A stretch of DNA of 64,000 nucleotides from Phenylobacterium deserti (GTDB lineage: Bacteria; Pseudomonadota; Alphaproteobacteria; Caulobacterales; Caulobacteraceae). Both the position numbers and the translations under genes were made by a program. The first letter of the stretch is position 1. The number at the start of each line of letters is the position of its first letter. This document shows positions 1 to 9,379 of the stretch, piece after piece. The notes beneath the pieces were generated by a model, which saw nothing but the letters and a program-made list of their open reading frames with translations, had not been told where the DNA came from and did no database searches. The stretch is taken from positions 186,001 through 250,000 of the forward strand of contig NZ_QFYR01000002.1 in NCBI RefSeq assembly GCF_003254705.1, in the 5' to 3' direction.

Positions 1-20
1 CGGCAGCCTGAAACAGAAAA

Positions 21-42
21 GGGCCTCCCGATCGGGAGGCCC
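21..42. terminator. bidirectional intrinsic terminator
   Basis: A perfect 10-bp inverted repeat (GGGCCTCCCG / CGGGAGGCCC) with a 2-nt centre. On the minus strand it is followed by TTTTCTGTTT, and on the plus strand by TTCTTGTTT, so it can stop transcription from both sides. It lies 25 nt beyond the stop of the minus-strand tyrosine kinase gene and probably ends the exopolysaccharide operon. Confidence 0.85.
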
Positions 43-67
43 TTCTTGTTTGCGGCGCTCGGCCGCC

Positions 68-2320
68 TCAGCTCGCGTAGTACTTCTTGTATTCGGCGTA
101 GTAGTAGCCCGGGTCGCCGTAGCCGTACTTGGTCTGCGCCTTCATATCCATCTGGGTCAGGGCGACGCCGGCGATGTGAGCGCCCGTGCCTTGGAAGAGG
201 CGGAAGGCGCTTTCGACCGCGTGCTGCGGCGTCTTGCGCCAGCGGGTGAGGAAGACCACCGCGTCGGCCTTCGGGGCCAGCACGCGGGTGTCGGCGACCG
301 GCAGAACCGGCGCGGTGTCGAGAACCACGAGATCGTATTGAGCTCGCAGAGCCTGCAGCAGACGGTCCATGGCGGCCGTGCCGAACACGTCCTTCGGCGT
401 GTAGCTGCTCTTGGCGAGCGGCAGCACGTGAGCGCCGGAGGCCTCGTCCACTACGGTGGCCTGTTGCAGCGGGACGTCGCCGCTGAGCACTTCCAGGAGG
501 CCGATCGCCGGTTCCGCCTTCAGCAGGCGGTTGACGCTGCGGCGACGCAGGTCGCAGTCGACGATGATGACACGCAAGCCTTGGATAGCGGCCGTGCGCG
601 CCAGGCACATGGAGGTGGTGGTCTTGCCTTCGCCCGGCAGGGACGAGGTCACGGCCACGATCTTCACAGGCTCGCCGAGGCGCGCATAGGCGACAGACGT
701 GCGCAGGCTCCGGAAGGACTCCGAGAAACTGGAGAGCGGCTTGGCCACCACATAGTCGATGGGATCGAGGTTCGAGCCCTCGGCCACGGTCGCGAGCAGC
801 GGAACGGCTCCGAGGTAGGAGGACTCCAGCCGGCGCTCGACGTCTTCAGCCGTCGTCAGACCGCTGTCGAGCATCTCAACCAGGGTGACCGCGCCGACCC
901 CGGCGCCCAGGGCCAGAAGAAGGCCGAGAGCGAGGTTCAACGGCACCTTGGGCGCGCTTTGGTTGGTCGGGATCTTGGCCTTGGAAACCACCCGGGCGTC
1001 CGACTGCTCGATGCCCTGCTGGGTGCTCGTTTCCTTGTAGCGGTTCAGGTAGCTCTCATAGAGCGTACGAGACGCGTCCGCCTTCCGCTGCAGCTCGTTC
1101 AACCCGACCATGGCCCGGTTGTTGGCCGCCAGGGTGCCCTTGGCGCCGCCCAGGCTGCCGCCGATCGCGCCGGCCCGCTGCCGGGCGACCTGCACCTTGG
1201 CTTCCAGGTTGGAGATGATGCGCTGGATCTCGCCTGAGATCTGGCTGTCGATGTCCGCGAGTTCGCGCTTGGCCTTCAGCATTTCGGGGTGCCGCTCGCC
1301 GTAGCGACCTTGCAGGTCGGCGACGCGCGCACTGACCTCGACGCGCTGCTCGCGCAGCTTGGCGATCACCGGAGAGCTGAGCGCTTCACCCACGTCCTCG
1401 CCCGTCGAACCGCGGGCAAGCTGGGCGCGGGCCGTGTTCAGCCGGGCCTGGTCTTCAGCCACCTGCGCCTGGGCCTGGGTGAGGCTCTGGTTGTAGTTCG
1501 AGATCTCGGACTCGGTGAGGTTGGTCCCCGAAGCGCTGAGCAGGTTGTTTGCGATCTTGTACTGTTGGACCGCCGCCTCGTCGGCGAGCACCTGACCCCG
1601 GAGTTCCGACAGGCGGGTGTTCAGCCAGCCGGTCGCCTGCTGCGTCGCGTCGAACTTCGCTTCCAGCTGTTCGAGAAGGTACAGCTCGGCGAACTTGTTG
1701 GCGATCTGCGCAGCCTTTTGCGGGCTGGTGGACTCGTAGCTGACGTTGATGATGTAGGTCAGGCCAGCGCGCTTGATGGATAGGCCGCCCAGCACATTGT
1801 CGACGATCCGCTCGTGCTGCTTTTGCTGCTCAATGGGGCTCAGGGCGACCTGGCTGGGCGCCTTAGCGCCAAACAGCGCGGCGATGCCGCCGGCCACAGC
1901 CTTGAGGCCGGTGGGCTTGGCGACGGCCGAGTTGAACTCAGGATCGCGGTCGAGCTTGAGCGCAGTGACGACCCGCTCGGCCAGTTGCCGCGACTTGAGG
2001 ATCTCGACCTCGGTATCGACCACGCTGGAGTCCGCCGGCAAGCCAGAAAGCACCTGCTCGACGTTCGTGACATTCTCCTGACGCGTGTCGAGCATGACGT
2101 TCGCCGTGGCCGTGTACTTCGGCGTCGCGGAAAGTGTCAGCAGGATAGCAGCCAGGAAAACCGCGCCTGCGACGGCAAGGAACAGCCGCAGGCGGCGGCG
2201 GAAGGCGAGCCACAGCCGCCGGAGGTCGAGTTGACCTCCGACCAGGCCGGCCAGACGACCGGTGCCGCCCGGCGCGTAAGCGTCAGGCTCGAGCGCAGAA
2301 GCAGGGCTGTGTACGTTCAT
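68..2320 (-). CDS. Wzc-type polysaccharide co-polymerase / bacterial tyrosine kinase
   Basis: A 750-residue inner-membrane protein that should control chain length and export of an exopolysaccharide and autophosphorylate on tyrosine. The N-terminal third carries a Wzz domain after a first membrane segment (about residues 45-65); a long coiled-coil/GNVR region follows and a second membrane segment lies near 460-480. The C-terminal BY-kinase has Walker A GEGKTTT near 563, Walker A' VIIVDCD near 584 and Walker B LVVLDTAP near 664. A tail with eight tyrosines follows (about 732-748), typical of the autophosphorylation cluster. It is a fused, proteobacterial-type kinase. It follows the outer-membrane barrel gene by 100 nt and is the last gene of the minus-strand locus before a strong terminator. 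Confidence 0.93.
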   Translation of the reverse strand: MNVHSPASALEPDAYAPGGTGRLAGLVGGQLDLRRLWLAFRRRLRLFLAVAGAVFLAAILLTLSATPKYTATANVMLDTRQENVTNVEQVLSGLPADSSVVDTEVEILKSRQLAERVVTALKLDRDPEFNSAVAKPTGLKAVAGGIAALFGAKAPSQVALSPIEQQKQHERIVDNVLGGLSIKRAGLTYIINVSYESTSPQKAAQIANKFAELYLLEQLEAKFDATQQATGWLNTRLSELRGQVLADEAAVQQYKIANNLLSASGTNLTESEISNYNQSLTQAQAQVAEDQARLNTARAQLARGSTGEDVGEALSSPVIAKLREQRVEVSARVADLQGRYGERHPEMLKAKRELADIDSQISGEIQRIISNLEAKVQVARQRAGAIGGSLGGAKGTLAANNRAMVGLNELQRKADASRTLYESYLNRYKETSTQQGIEQSDARVVSKAKIPTNQSAPKVPLNLALGLLLALGAGVGAVTLVEMLDSGLTTAEDVERRLESSYLGAVPLLATVAEGSNLDPIDYVVAKPLSSFSESFRSLRTSVAYARLGEPVKIVAVTSSLPGEGKTTTSMCLARTAAIQGLRVIIVDCDLRRRSVNRLLKAEPAIGLLEVLSGDVPLQQATVVDEASGAHVLPLAKSSYTPKDVFGTAAMDRLLQALRAQYDLVVLDTAPVLPVADTRVLAPKADAVVFLTRWRKTPQHAVESAFRLFQGTGAHIAGVALTQMDMKAQTKYGYGDPGYYYAEYKKYYAS

Positions 2321-2420
2321 CAGCAGTCTCGATTTGGGCGCGCCAAGCGCGGCTTTGCGGCAGACCGCTACCAGTCTTCAAAAATCACGCCAGACCCCAA
2401 CCTGGGGTCGCGACGATATG

Positions 2421-3740
2421 TCAGTACTGAAGGGTAAGCGTGGCGCCGACGCGGTTGACTTCGAAATCCTGGCCGCCGGCGGCGCCATCGGACTCCTGTT
2501 CGAAGTGGGTGACGCCGACGGTGAGCCCGACGTTGCGGTTCATCAGATAGGTGGCGCTTACGCCGGCCACGAACCGCTTGTCCTCGCGGTCGATGCCTTC
2601 GTAGTCGTCGTTGCCGTAGGACGCCTGCGCCCCGACGATCACGTTGCGCAGCAGCTCGTAGTCGAGTTGCGCCCCGAGGTTGCTCGACAGATAGCCGGAA
2701 GAGCCGATGATGCCGGCGTCTTCAACCGTGCGGGATCCGGTCAGGGTCACGGTCACGAGTTGCGTGGGGAACCACTCCACCTGCGCCCGCGCGCCGAGGC
2801 CGTCGATCTCATTGAAGCGGGGATCGTCGAACTCCTGATGGAGGTAGCCGACGCCGAGCTCGCCGCGGACCAGAGCCGAAAGCTCGAAGTTTGCACCGAC
2901 CAGCGCCTCGTAGCCCTCGGAGTCACGGTTGACGAAGGCCGGGTAGAGGCTAGCCGAAGGATTGTTGAGACGATAGGCGCGGGTGTTGCCCGACACCTGA
3001 GCGAATAGCGCCGTGTCCGGGCTGACGGCGTACTCGGCACGGCCGGTCACGGTGTAGACGCTCCGGTCGCGGTCGTCCTGCAGCACGGGCGCGCCGGTGG
3101 TGGTGACGCCGTTTTCGTAGTCGAAGCGGCGCACGTCGAAACGGCCCGACACGCGCAGGCGGTTGAACTCGCGGATCGCGCCGATGTTGGCGGTCGACAG
3201 CTCGTAACGGATGGGTTCGAGCGTGTTGGTCGGGGAGGCGGACGACGTCCGCGGCTCAACCAGGCGCGACCAGTCGGCGCCGCCGCGCACCTGGAACGAG
3301 CGAAGGACGTCAAGGCGGCCTTGGGCGCCCACCGAGTACTCCTCGGTGTTCTCCGTTTCGAGATCCTTGAAACGGTGGATCTGAGCGCGGGCGAACGCCT
3401 GCACCATGTGTCGCGACCAAGTGGAGGTCAGCACCACTTCGGGGACGACGTGCGCGACGATGTCGTCCTGCTCGTTCACCGCGGTCGCGTAGACGTTGTC
3501 GTTGTGCTCGACGGTGGTGGTCAGCTTCGGCCAGGCCATGAAGGCGCCGGCGCGGACGCCCAGGGCTTCGTAGCCTTCATGGGGGCGCTGCCGCACGGCG
3601 ATGTTGCGGTCACGGCGGAAGTTACTGCTTGTGTCGCTGGCTTGAGCCAGGGCGCCGCGGGCGGACTGGGCGTTTGCGGCGCCGCCAGCCGTCAAAGCGA
3701 TCGCCAACCCGGCGAAAAGAATACGCTTGTTCGAAGTCAC
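2421..3740 (-). CDS. outer-membrane beta-barrel protein of the exopolysaccharide locus (BBP2-like)
   Basis: A 439-residue protein with a Sec signal peptide (MTSNKRILFAGLAIALTAGG..ANAQ). Many alternating beta strands follow, and it ends GATLTLQY, a terminal aromatic residue as in BAM-assembled barrels. The sequence style and its place beside a Wzc kinase match the putative beta-barrel porin 2 group common in alphaproteobacterial exopolysaccharide clusters. There it is thought to help polymer cross the outer membrane or modify it; the exact role is inference. It lies between the Ala/Gly-rich exported protein and the kinase, all on one strand. Confidence 0.8.
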   Translation of the reverse strand: MTSNKRILFAGLAIALTAGGAANAQSARGALAQASDTSSNFRRDRNIAVRQRPHEGYEALGVRAGAFMAWPKLTTTVEHNDNVYATAVNEQDDIVAHVVPEVVLTSTWSRHMVQAFARAQIHRFKDLETENTEEYSVGAQGRLDVLRSFQVRGGADWSRLVEPRTSSASPTNTLEPIRYELSTANIGAIREFNRLRVSGRFDVRRFDYENGVTTTGAPVLQDDRDRSVYTVTGRAEYAVSPDTALFAQVSGNTRAYRLNNPSASLYPAFVNRDSEGYEALVGANFELSALVRGELGVGYLHQEFDDPRFNEIDGLGARAQVEWFPTQLVTVTLTGSRTVEDAGIIGSSGYLSSNLGAQLDYELLRNVIVGAQASYGNDDYEGIDREDKRFVAGVSATYLMNRNVGLTVGVTHFEQESDGAAGGQDFEVNRVGATLTLQY

Positions 3741-3856
3741 GTTGACGCCCCGTCAAGTTGCAGCCGCGCGCCTTGCGGGCGGCTGTCCAAATCGCTCGAT
3801 GATGATCTTTTGATATCGGACGGGCGGCGTCGAGGCCGCCCGCCGTAGACTGTCGC

Positions 3857-4396
<540 letters not shown>

Positions 4397-4535
4397 CGGT
4401 CCCCCCACCAGAATCCAAAGCGGCCAAGGCGCCGCTTGGTGAGCTACAGCCACAACGGCGAAGCTTTCTCAACTCCTAATAATCAACGTTATGGTAACTC
4501 ACTGCTGCGGTGCACCCATTTCGGGTGAACTGTGG

Positions 4536-5123
4536 TCAACGAGTGACGCTTGCTTCGGCATCGTTGAGCCAAAGAGTGAGCCAGACCGCGCCCATCGGAT
4601 CCCGCAACAGCGGAACCGCTTGCCTCAGTTGCTTGCGTGTTGACCACGTCCGCCCTAGCGCCAGGGTCTCCTTCTTGACCGCCTCTCTGAGCTCCGGCGG
4701 CAGCTGCTGGGCGAAGTTCAGGGCGAAGCGCACGCGCCAGCCCCCCACGTCGGGGTCCATCGCGACCAAGTCATAGGAGCGCGACAGCTCAGTCCGGGCA
4801 GTCGGGGTGAGCGTGCCGGTCGCCAGGGACTCCGCGTAGGCGATCCGTAGCCGGGCAGGGGTGTCGTACGGAAACTCTGCGAGTGCGGATCTGCTAAGCT
4901 GCACCGCTCGAGCGCGATCGGCCGCCGGCGGAGGCGCTTCCGGCGCAAGGAGCGGTTCTGCGCGCCGGTCGTATCCGGCGGCGAGACGCATCAGCGTCAC
5001 GGGGCCGATCCGTACTTCACCTCCAGCGTTGAGGGCGACCAAGGCGAGGCTGGCGCTCACCAGCGTCGTGATGGCGAGCCCGGCGACCGCCGCCGTTCTG
5101 GCGGACTGAGATCGGGTGTTCAT
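4536..5123 (-). CDS. small membrane-anchored protein coupled to the O-antigen-ligase-like gene
   Basis: 195 residues. The start ATG at 5123 overlaps the stop of the upstream polymerase-like gene as ATGA, so translation is probably coupled. One N-terminal membrane segment (about residues 9-30, AAVAGLAITTLVSASLALVAL) is followed by a soluble helical part with an R-AVQLSRSALAEFPYDTPAR region reminiscent of a single tetratricopeptide-like repeat. I do not recognise a named family. Comparable short helical-repeat proteins accompany Wzy/ligase genes in alphaproteobacterial exopolysaccharide loci. The open frame extends upstream inside the neighbouring gene, but that part is an out-of-frame shadow. 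Confidence 0.75.
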   Translation of the reverse strand: MNTRSQSARTAAVAGLAITTLVSASLALVALNAGGEVRIGPVTLMRLAAGYDRRAEPLLAPEAPPPAADRARAVQLSRSALAEFPYDTPARLRIAYAESLATGTLTPTARTELSRSYDLVAMDPDVGGWRVRFALNFAQQLPPELREAVKKETLALGRTWSTRKQLRQAVPLLRDPMGAVWLTLWLNDAEASVTR

Positions 5124-6481
5124 CGACGCGAACTCCCCTGTGCGAGGCTGACTTGCAGTCCGAGAAGCCAGGCCCAAAGCGCCGCCATCGAGGGCACCTG
5201 GAGGGCGAAGTCGGTAAGCCCGTGGGCCAGGAACACGACGTCCACGGCGAGAAGCGCGGCGAGCAGGCCGGTCATCCGGCTTCTGCGAAGCGCGCCGCGA
5301 AGGGTGATGAAAACGAGGACGCCGATGCAGAGGAACATCGGAGCCGCCCCCACGATCCCGGCTTCCTCGAGCCACTGGATGTACACGTTGAGGATCGCCT
5401 TGATGTTCCAGAGCACCTCGGCGTTGGACGGATTGATCAGCGTCTTGTTGACGGTCTCGGCCGTGCCGAGGCCGTAACCGAACAGCGGCGAGTCCAGGAA
5501 CGCCTGCCAGTGCGCCGCCCAGATCTCGTGCCGCACCACCGCGTCTCGTTCGGTGTGGAAGGCGCGCTCGATCAGCCGGTCGCCGACCAGCCCCAGTACG
5601 AGCACCAGGGACAGGATTCCGCCGAACGCGCCGAGCAGGGCGCGGGAGATCTTCAGGCCGCCGGTGGCCAGCAGCACCAGAAGGTAGGCCGCCGCGCCCG
5701 CGAGAAACGCCAACATCGCGCCTCGTGAGGCCGACGCAAGAAGGCAGACCGTGAAGGTGAGGGCGGCCGCCGCCAGCGGCAGCAGAGCGGTAAGATCCGG
5801 CTTGCGCTCGCTCTTCAGCTTGCGCCGAAGCTCGGGCAGCGTGAGCAGAAGCAGCACGGCAAAGAAGGTGCCGGCCGTGTTCGGGTTCAGGAAGCGCGCC
5901 TCGAGACGGTGACCCTGGCTCTGATAGATCGCGCCGGTGGCCGAAGCGATGAAGGCCCAGAGGCCGAAGGCGACGCCAAACGCCAGCGTCAGGCGAACAG
6001 CGTAGCGGGCGCGGTCGTCCCGGGCGCCGCAGGCGCACCCCACCAGGAAGAGGCAGGCCAGGCCCATCAGCCGGACCAGCTCCACGATGGTGGCGGAACG
6101 GTCGATGGTGGACGATGCGCTGCCCGCGCCGACATACGACCACACCGGGTGAGCGCCGCCCGGCGTCCAGGGCGTCAGGGTCAATACGCCGACACCGATC
6201 ACCAGGGCGAAAAGAGCGCCCGGCCACTCCAGGCCTTTCAGGCGCAGAAGGTCATCGCGCATGCGCGGCTGAAGAAGCGCCGCGAGCACGAAGACGGCGC
6301 TGATCGCCGCAAGGAGCAAGGCGGCGTCGTACAGAGCGCCGTATGCGAGGTGCGCGCCATAAAGCAGCACGACGCTGGCGATGGCGACCCAGCCGCCTGC
6401 TGGCGGCGGCCAAAGCTTGTCGCCGTGCGAACGGCGGCTGGCGAAGCGTGCGCTTCGACCTGACTCAATGGACGTGTTCAA
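5120..6481 (-). CDS. O-antigen ligase / polysaccharide polymerase family membrane protein
   Basis: 453 residues with about ten to twelve hydrophobic segments. A large periplasmic loop carries H-E-I-W-A-A-H..F.DSPLFGYGLGT (near 310-340), the signature of the Wzy_C/WaaL family. Family members either polymerise repeat units or transfer undecaprenyl-linked glycan to an acceptor. In a Wza/Wzc locus a polymerase is the more likely role, but the two cannot be told apart here. The start used is TTG at 6481; it is uncertain and a later start is possible. It overlaps the next gene by 4 nt. Confidence 0.82.
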   Translation of the reverse strand: MNTSIESGRSARFASRRSHGDKLWPPPAGGWVAIASVVLLYGAHLAYGALYDAALLLAAISAVFVLAALLQPRMRDDLLRLKGLEWPGALFALVIGVGVLTLTPWTPGGAHPVWSYVGAGSASSTIDRSATIVELVRLMGLACLFLVGCACGARDDRARYAVRLTLAFGVAFGLWAFIASATGAIYQSQGHRLEARFLNPNTAGTFFAVLLLLTLPELRRKLKSERKPDLTALLPLAAAALTFTVCLLASASRGAMLAFLAGAAAYLLVLLATGGLKISRALLGAFGGILSLVLVLGLVGDRLIERAFHTERDAVVRHEIWAAHWQAFLDSPLFGYGLGTAETVNKTLINPSNAEVLWNIKAILNVYIQWLEEAGIVGAAPMFLCIGVLVFITLRGALRRSRMTGLLAALLAVDVVFLAHGLTDFALQVPSMAALWAWLLGLQVSLAQGSSRR

Positions 6482-6515
6482 GAAGGTGGCCCCCGCCGTT
6501 GCGCGGGAAGGAAGC

Positions 6516-7409
6516 CTATCGGATGGACGCGATCAATAGGGCGCCGCGCGGCATGTCGGCTTGCGGCTTCGGATCTTGCACCATGGCCCAGCTGAACGCC
6601 TCCCCATTCACCTGACGTGCGCCCCAGCGATAGTTGACGGCGCGCCAGGGTCGGACCCAGGGATTCAGGTTGTCGAGGACGTATTCGCCCTCTCGGGTGC
6701 TGACCAGCAGCACAGCGTGACTTTCGCCCCAGCTCGTCGTGGCGAGGGCGATGTTGAGCGCCTCGCGCGGAACGCCGACGTCCGCGAGCTGGCGCTGCTT
6801 CTCAAGCACGTAGTCCTCGCAGTCGCCGAACCCGCGTCCTTCGGCGATCGGCGCCGCCCAGTAGTCTGTCCGGCCGTAGCCTTCAGCATCCGTCCGGCGG
6901 GCGATCGCCCGGTTCACCTTGGCGTTGACACGGTTCAGCTTGGCCCAGAGTTCGGGCGTCATGGCGGGCGCCTGGCTCGCCTCCTCCGACGGGGCTCCCG
7001 GCGTGACGAACACGGCGTGCGTGGTGACGGCCTGCCGCTCGACGACGCTGGTCAGCAGCTCGGGGAGCGCTGTCAGGACGAGCGGCTGCGGCGCTGTCGG
7101 CGCAGGTGCGGAGAGGCCTGTCGCCGCTGGCGTGGCGCTGGCGCTCATGGCTTGAGCCGGGCTCAGGGCGGCAAGCAACGCCGCCCGATCCGCCTGGGCG
7201 CGGGCGGCGCCCAGGATCACGGCGCCGATGTCGGCGCCGCAGTCTTCAGGTCGACGCTGGCAGAAGGCGACATACCCCTCTGGCGGCAGGGCCGTGGCCC
7301 CCATTCGCATGGTTTGGCCCGGCTGAGGCGCTGCAAAGGCGGCAGACGCCGTCAGCCAGAGCCCTGCGGCGAGCGTGAGCCCGCGCAGAGTCCTATATTG
7401 AAACACCAC
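6516..7409 (-). CDS. LapG-like transglutaminase-fold cysteine protease (BTLCP, C93)
   Basis: 297 residues, GTG start, with a signal peptide ending SAAFAAP. The C-terminal half matches the bacterial transglutaminase-like cysteine proteinase family that contains LapG. The probable triad is C197 in GDCEDY, H231 in ESHAVLL and D247 in YVLDN. Periplasmic LapG cleaves surface adhesins when released by LapD. No LapA or LapD is in this window, so the substrate is unknown. It is a paralogue of the next gene upstream, with the same architecture and near-identical sequence around the start codon, which supports the GTG choice. Co-location with polysaccharide export genes suggests a role in surface attachment or envelope maturation (inference). 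Confidence 0.87.
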   Translation of the reverse strand: MVFQYRTLRGLTLAAGLWLTASAAFAAPQPGQTMRMGATALPPEGYVAFCQRRPEDCGADIGAVILGAARAQADRAALLAALSPAQAMSASATPAATGLSAPAPTAPQPLVLTALPELLTSVVERQAVTTHAVFVTPGAPSEEASQAPAMTPELWAKLNRVNAKVNRAIARRTDAEGYGRTDYWAAPIAEGRGFGDCEDYVLEKQRQLADVGVPREALNIALATTSWGESHAVLLVSTREGEYVLDNLNPWVRPWRAVNYRWGARQVNGEAFSWAMVQDPKPQADMPRGALLIASIR

Positions 7410-7585
7410 ACCATCACCTGATTAGTATTGTTGGTGATGTTCTACGTGAGCGGCTGTTAAGCGCGTCTCTACTGTTGTGGTTATGCGATCGTGAAGCTTT
7501 TAGCGGCCATGGTGTACGGCGCGTTTATTGACCATGTAGTTCGCGCGTTCAGCATGAATACAGGGTTCATGCGCGGCCGTTGCGT

Positions 7586-8416
7586 TTACATGGCGTTCAG
7601 CATATCTTCGACAACACGGTCCGATACGGCGGCCGTGAGCTGAAGCGCAGCGGCAGACCGGGCGCGAGGGGCGGCGCGAACACGGCGCCAGCGTCCTTCG
7701 TCGCCGCCCACCTGCCTCAGGCGCCACTCATAGCCGGTGAGATCCCAGCGCCGGACCCAGTCCGTCAGATTGTCGAGCACGTAGTCGCCCTGACTGGTGC
7801 GCACCAGCAGCACCGCGTGCGTCTCACCCCAGGGCGTCACGCCGATGGCGATGTCGAGCGCGTGAGGCGGGACGCCGGCCGCCTTTAAGGCGCGGCGCTT
7901 CTCGAGCGCATAGTCTTCGCAGTCGCCGACTGTGCGTCCGCTCTCGAGCGGGGTGTCCCAGAAATCAGCGACCCCATGGGTCTGCCGGTCCTCGGCGCTT
8001 TGGATAGCCGCGTTGGTCTGGCTGTTGACCGTCTTCAGCAACGTCCACAGGGCAAGGGACATCCGGAGCGGACCATCTGCCGGTTGCGCATCGACTTGCA
8101 GGCGCTCTGCGACCTGTTCGGAAGAGAGCGCCGGTTCACCCGAGACGCTGTTCAGCGTGCCGGCGCTCGGACCCACCGCCGACGGCTGCAAATCGAGCGA
8201 GGGGACCCTTGGCAGGGCAACGCTCTGCGCCTGGCGGCCGCCACACCGCGTCGGTTCGCGGCGGCAGAACTGAACGTAGCCGCGCGGAGGCTTGACGCTC
8301 GGGCCCAGTTCCAGCGCCGCGGGCGGCGAGGGCGGGGCCGCCAGGGCTGGCAAACCCGTCAGGCACAGGCCTGCAGCGAGCGGGATCACCCGCAACATCG
8401 CATGCTGAAACACCAC
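7586..8416 (-). CDS. second LapG-like transglutaminase-fold cysteine protease
   Basis: About 276 residues from a GTG start at 8416, chosen because GTG GTG TTT CA and the bases before it match the start of the downstream paralogue. The frame is open much further upstream, but that part looks non-coding. The signal peptide ends PALAAP. The catalytic candidates are C166 (GDCEDY), H200 (ETHAVLL) and D215 (YVLDN). Before the protease domain both paralogues carry a GYVxFCxRxPxxC element with two conserved cysteines. A spacer of about 176 nt separates it from its paralogue. The gene is divergent from the Wza-like gene. Confidence 0.85.
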   Translation of the reverse strand: MVFQHAMLRVIPLAAGLCLTGLPALAAPPSPPAALELGPSVKPPRGYVQFCRREPTRCGGRQAQSVALPRVPSLDLQPSAVGPSAGTLNSVSGEPALSSEQVAERLQVDAQPADGPLRMSLALWTLLKTVNSQTNAAIQSAEDRQTHGVADFWDTPLESGRTVGDCEDYALEKRRALKAAGVPPHALDIAIGVTPWGETHAVLLVRTSQGDYVLDNLTDWVRRWDLTGYEWRLRQVGGDEGRWRRVRAAPRARSAAALQLTAAVSDRVVEDMLNAM

Positions 8417-8667
8417 ACCACCACAGACTTCTATTTGTTGGGGTGAGTGTCCGCCGGTCCCTCTTAATGAGGCTTCTAGGGATGTGGTTAGCCGGACGTA
8501 AGCATCGGAATCGTTAAGGTTATCGCCCTGTGAAGGCGCCGCATTCGCCTGTGTTTCGAGGTCGAGCGCCAGCCTCTGGTGCGGCCGATGGACCTGCGCC
8601 ATTCCATGCTTCGCCGCACTGCGGTATGTGTCGCGCGGGGACGTTGGTCTACGGAGCGGGATTGAAG

Positions 8668-9234
8668 ATGCGACGCTTGTTGGCGCTGGCGGCGGTTGTT
8701 GTCGCTTGCATGGGTTTTCTGATGTTCGGGGGCGCGGCGTCCGTGGCCCAGGCGCAGGAAGCCGGTCGAGCCATCGCGGACTATCGGCTGGGCTCGGGCG
8801 ACAAGATCCGAGTGATCACCTTCGGTGAGGAAGCGCTCACCGGCGAGTTCTTCGTCGGCGGGTCTGGCAAGGTCTCCTTCCCGCTGATCGGCGAAGTTCA
8901 AGCCGCGGGCCTCAGCGCGCCGGAATTCCAGCGCGCCGTCGAGGCCGCCCTGAAGGAAGGCTACCTGAAGGAGCCGCGTGTCAGCGTGGAAGTGCTGAAC
9001 TACCGTCCGTTCTACATCCTCGGGGAAGTCACCAAGCCCGGCGAGTACCCCTACACCAACGGCCTGACCGTGCTGAACGCCGTGGCCACCGCCAACGGCT
9101 TCACCTACCGCGCCAACACCAAGAAGGTGTTCATCAAGCGCGCCAACAGCGACAAGGAGGAGGAGCTGGCGCTCACCTCCAGCACCCAGGTCGCTCCGGG
9201 CGACACCATTCGCATCGCGGAGCGCTTCTTCTAG
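8668..9234 (+). CDS. Wza-type polysaccharide export protein
   Basis: 188 residues. The start at 8668 gives an N-terminal export signal (MRRLLALAAVVVACMGFLMFGGAASVAQAQ); the longer frame from 8530 is rejected. The mature protein starts with the polysaccharide biosynthesis/export domain (YRLGSGDKIRVITFGEE..LTGEFFV) and continues with an SLBB-like domain (FYILGEVTKPGEYPY..GLTVLNAVATANG). It should form the periplasmic/outer-membrane exit channel working with the Wzc-type kinase. At 188 residues it is short, like HfsD/ExoF-type proteins, and lacks the C-terminal helix of E. coli Wza. A clear terminator follows. Confidence 0.92.
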   Translation: MRRLLALAAVVVACMGFLMFGGAASVAQAQEAGRAIADYRLGSGDKIRVITFGEEALTGEFFVGGSGKVSFPLIGEVQAAGLSAPEFQRAVEAALKEGYLKEPRVSVEVLNYRPFYILGEVTKPGEYPYTNGLTVLNAVATANGFTYRANTKKVFIKRANSDKEEELALTSSTQVAPGDTIRIAERFF

Positions 9235-9243
9235 ACGCTTCGA

Positions 9244-9269
9244 AAAGGGCGCCGGAGACGGCGCCCTTT
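9244..9269 (+). terminator. intrinsic terminator after the Wza-like gene
   Basis: Perfect 11-bp stem (AAAGGGCGCCG / CGGCGCCCTTT) with a GAGA loop, 10 nt after the stop codon. It ends in TTTCTG, with only a short T-run. Confidence 0.85.
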
Positions 9270-9379
9270 CTGCATCTGCGGCGTTTTCGGCCGGGCTTGT
9301 GTCCGAAAGGCACAGCTTGTGCTGGTGTTTGCCCGACGCATGCGTAACAGGGCGAGCTTGGAATGTTCGGAGGCGAGCA

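Noticed and set aside
50..1237. Long plus-strand open frame of 395 codons opposite the kinase gene
   Set aside because: It is the antisense shadow of a high-GC gene; no domain, while the minus strand encodes a complete Wzc kinase.
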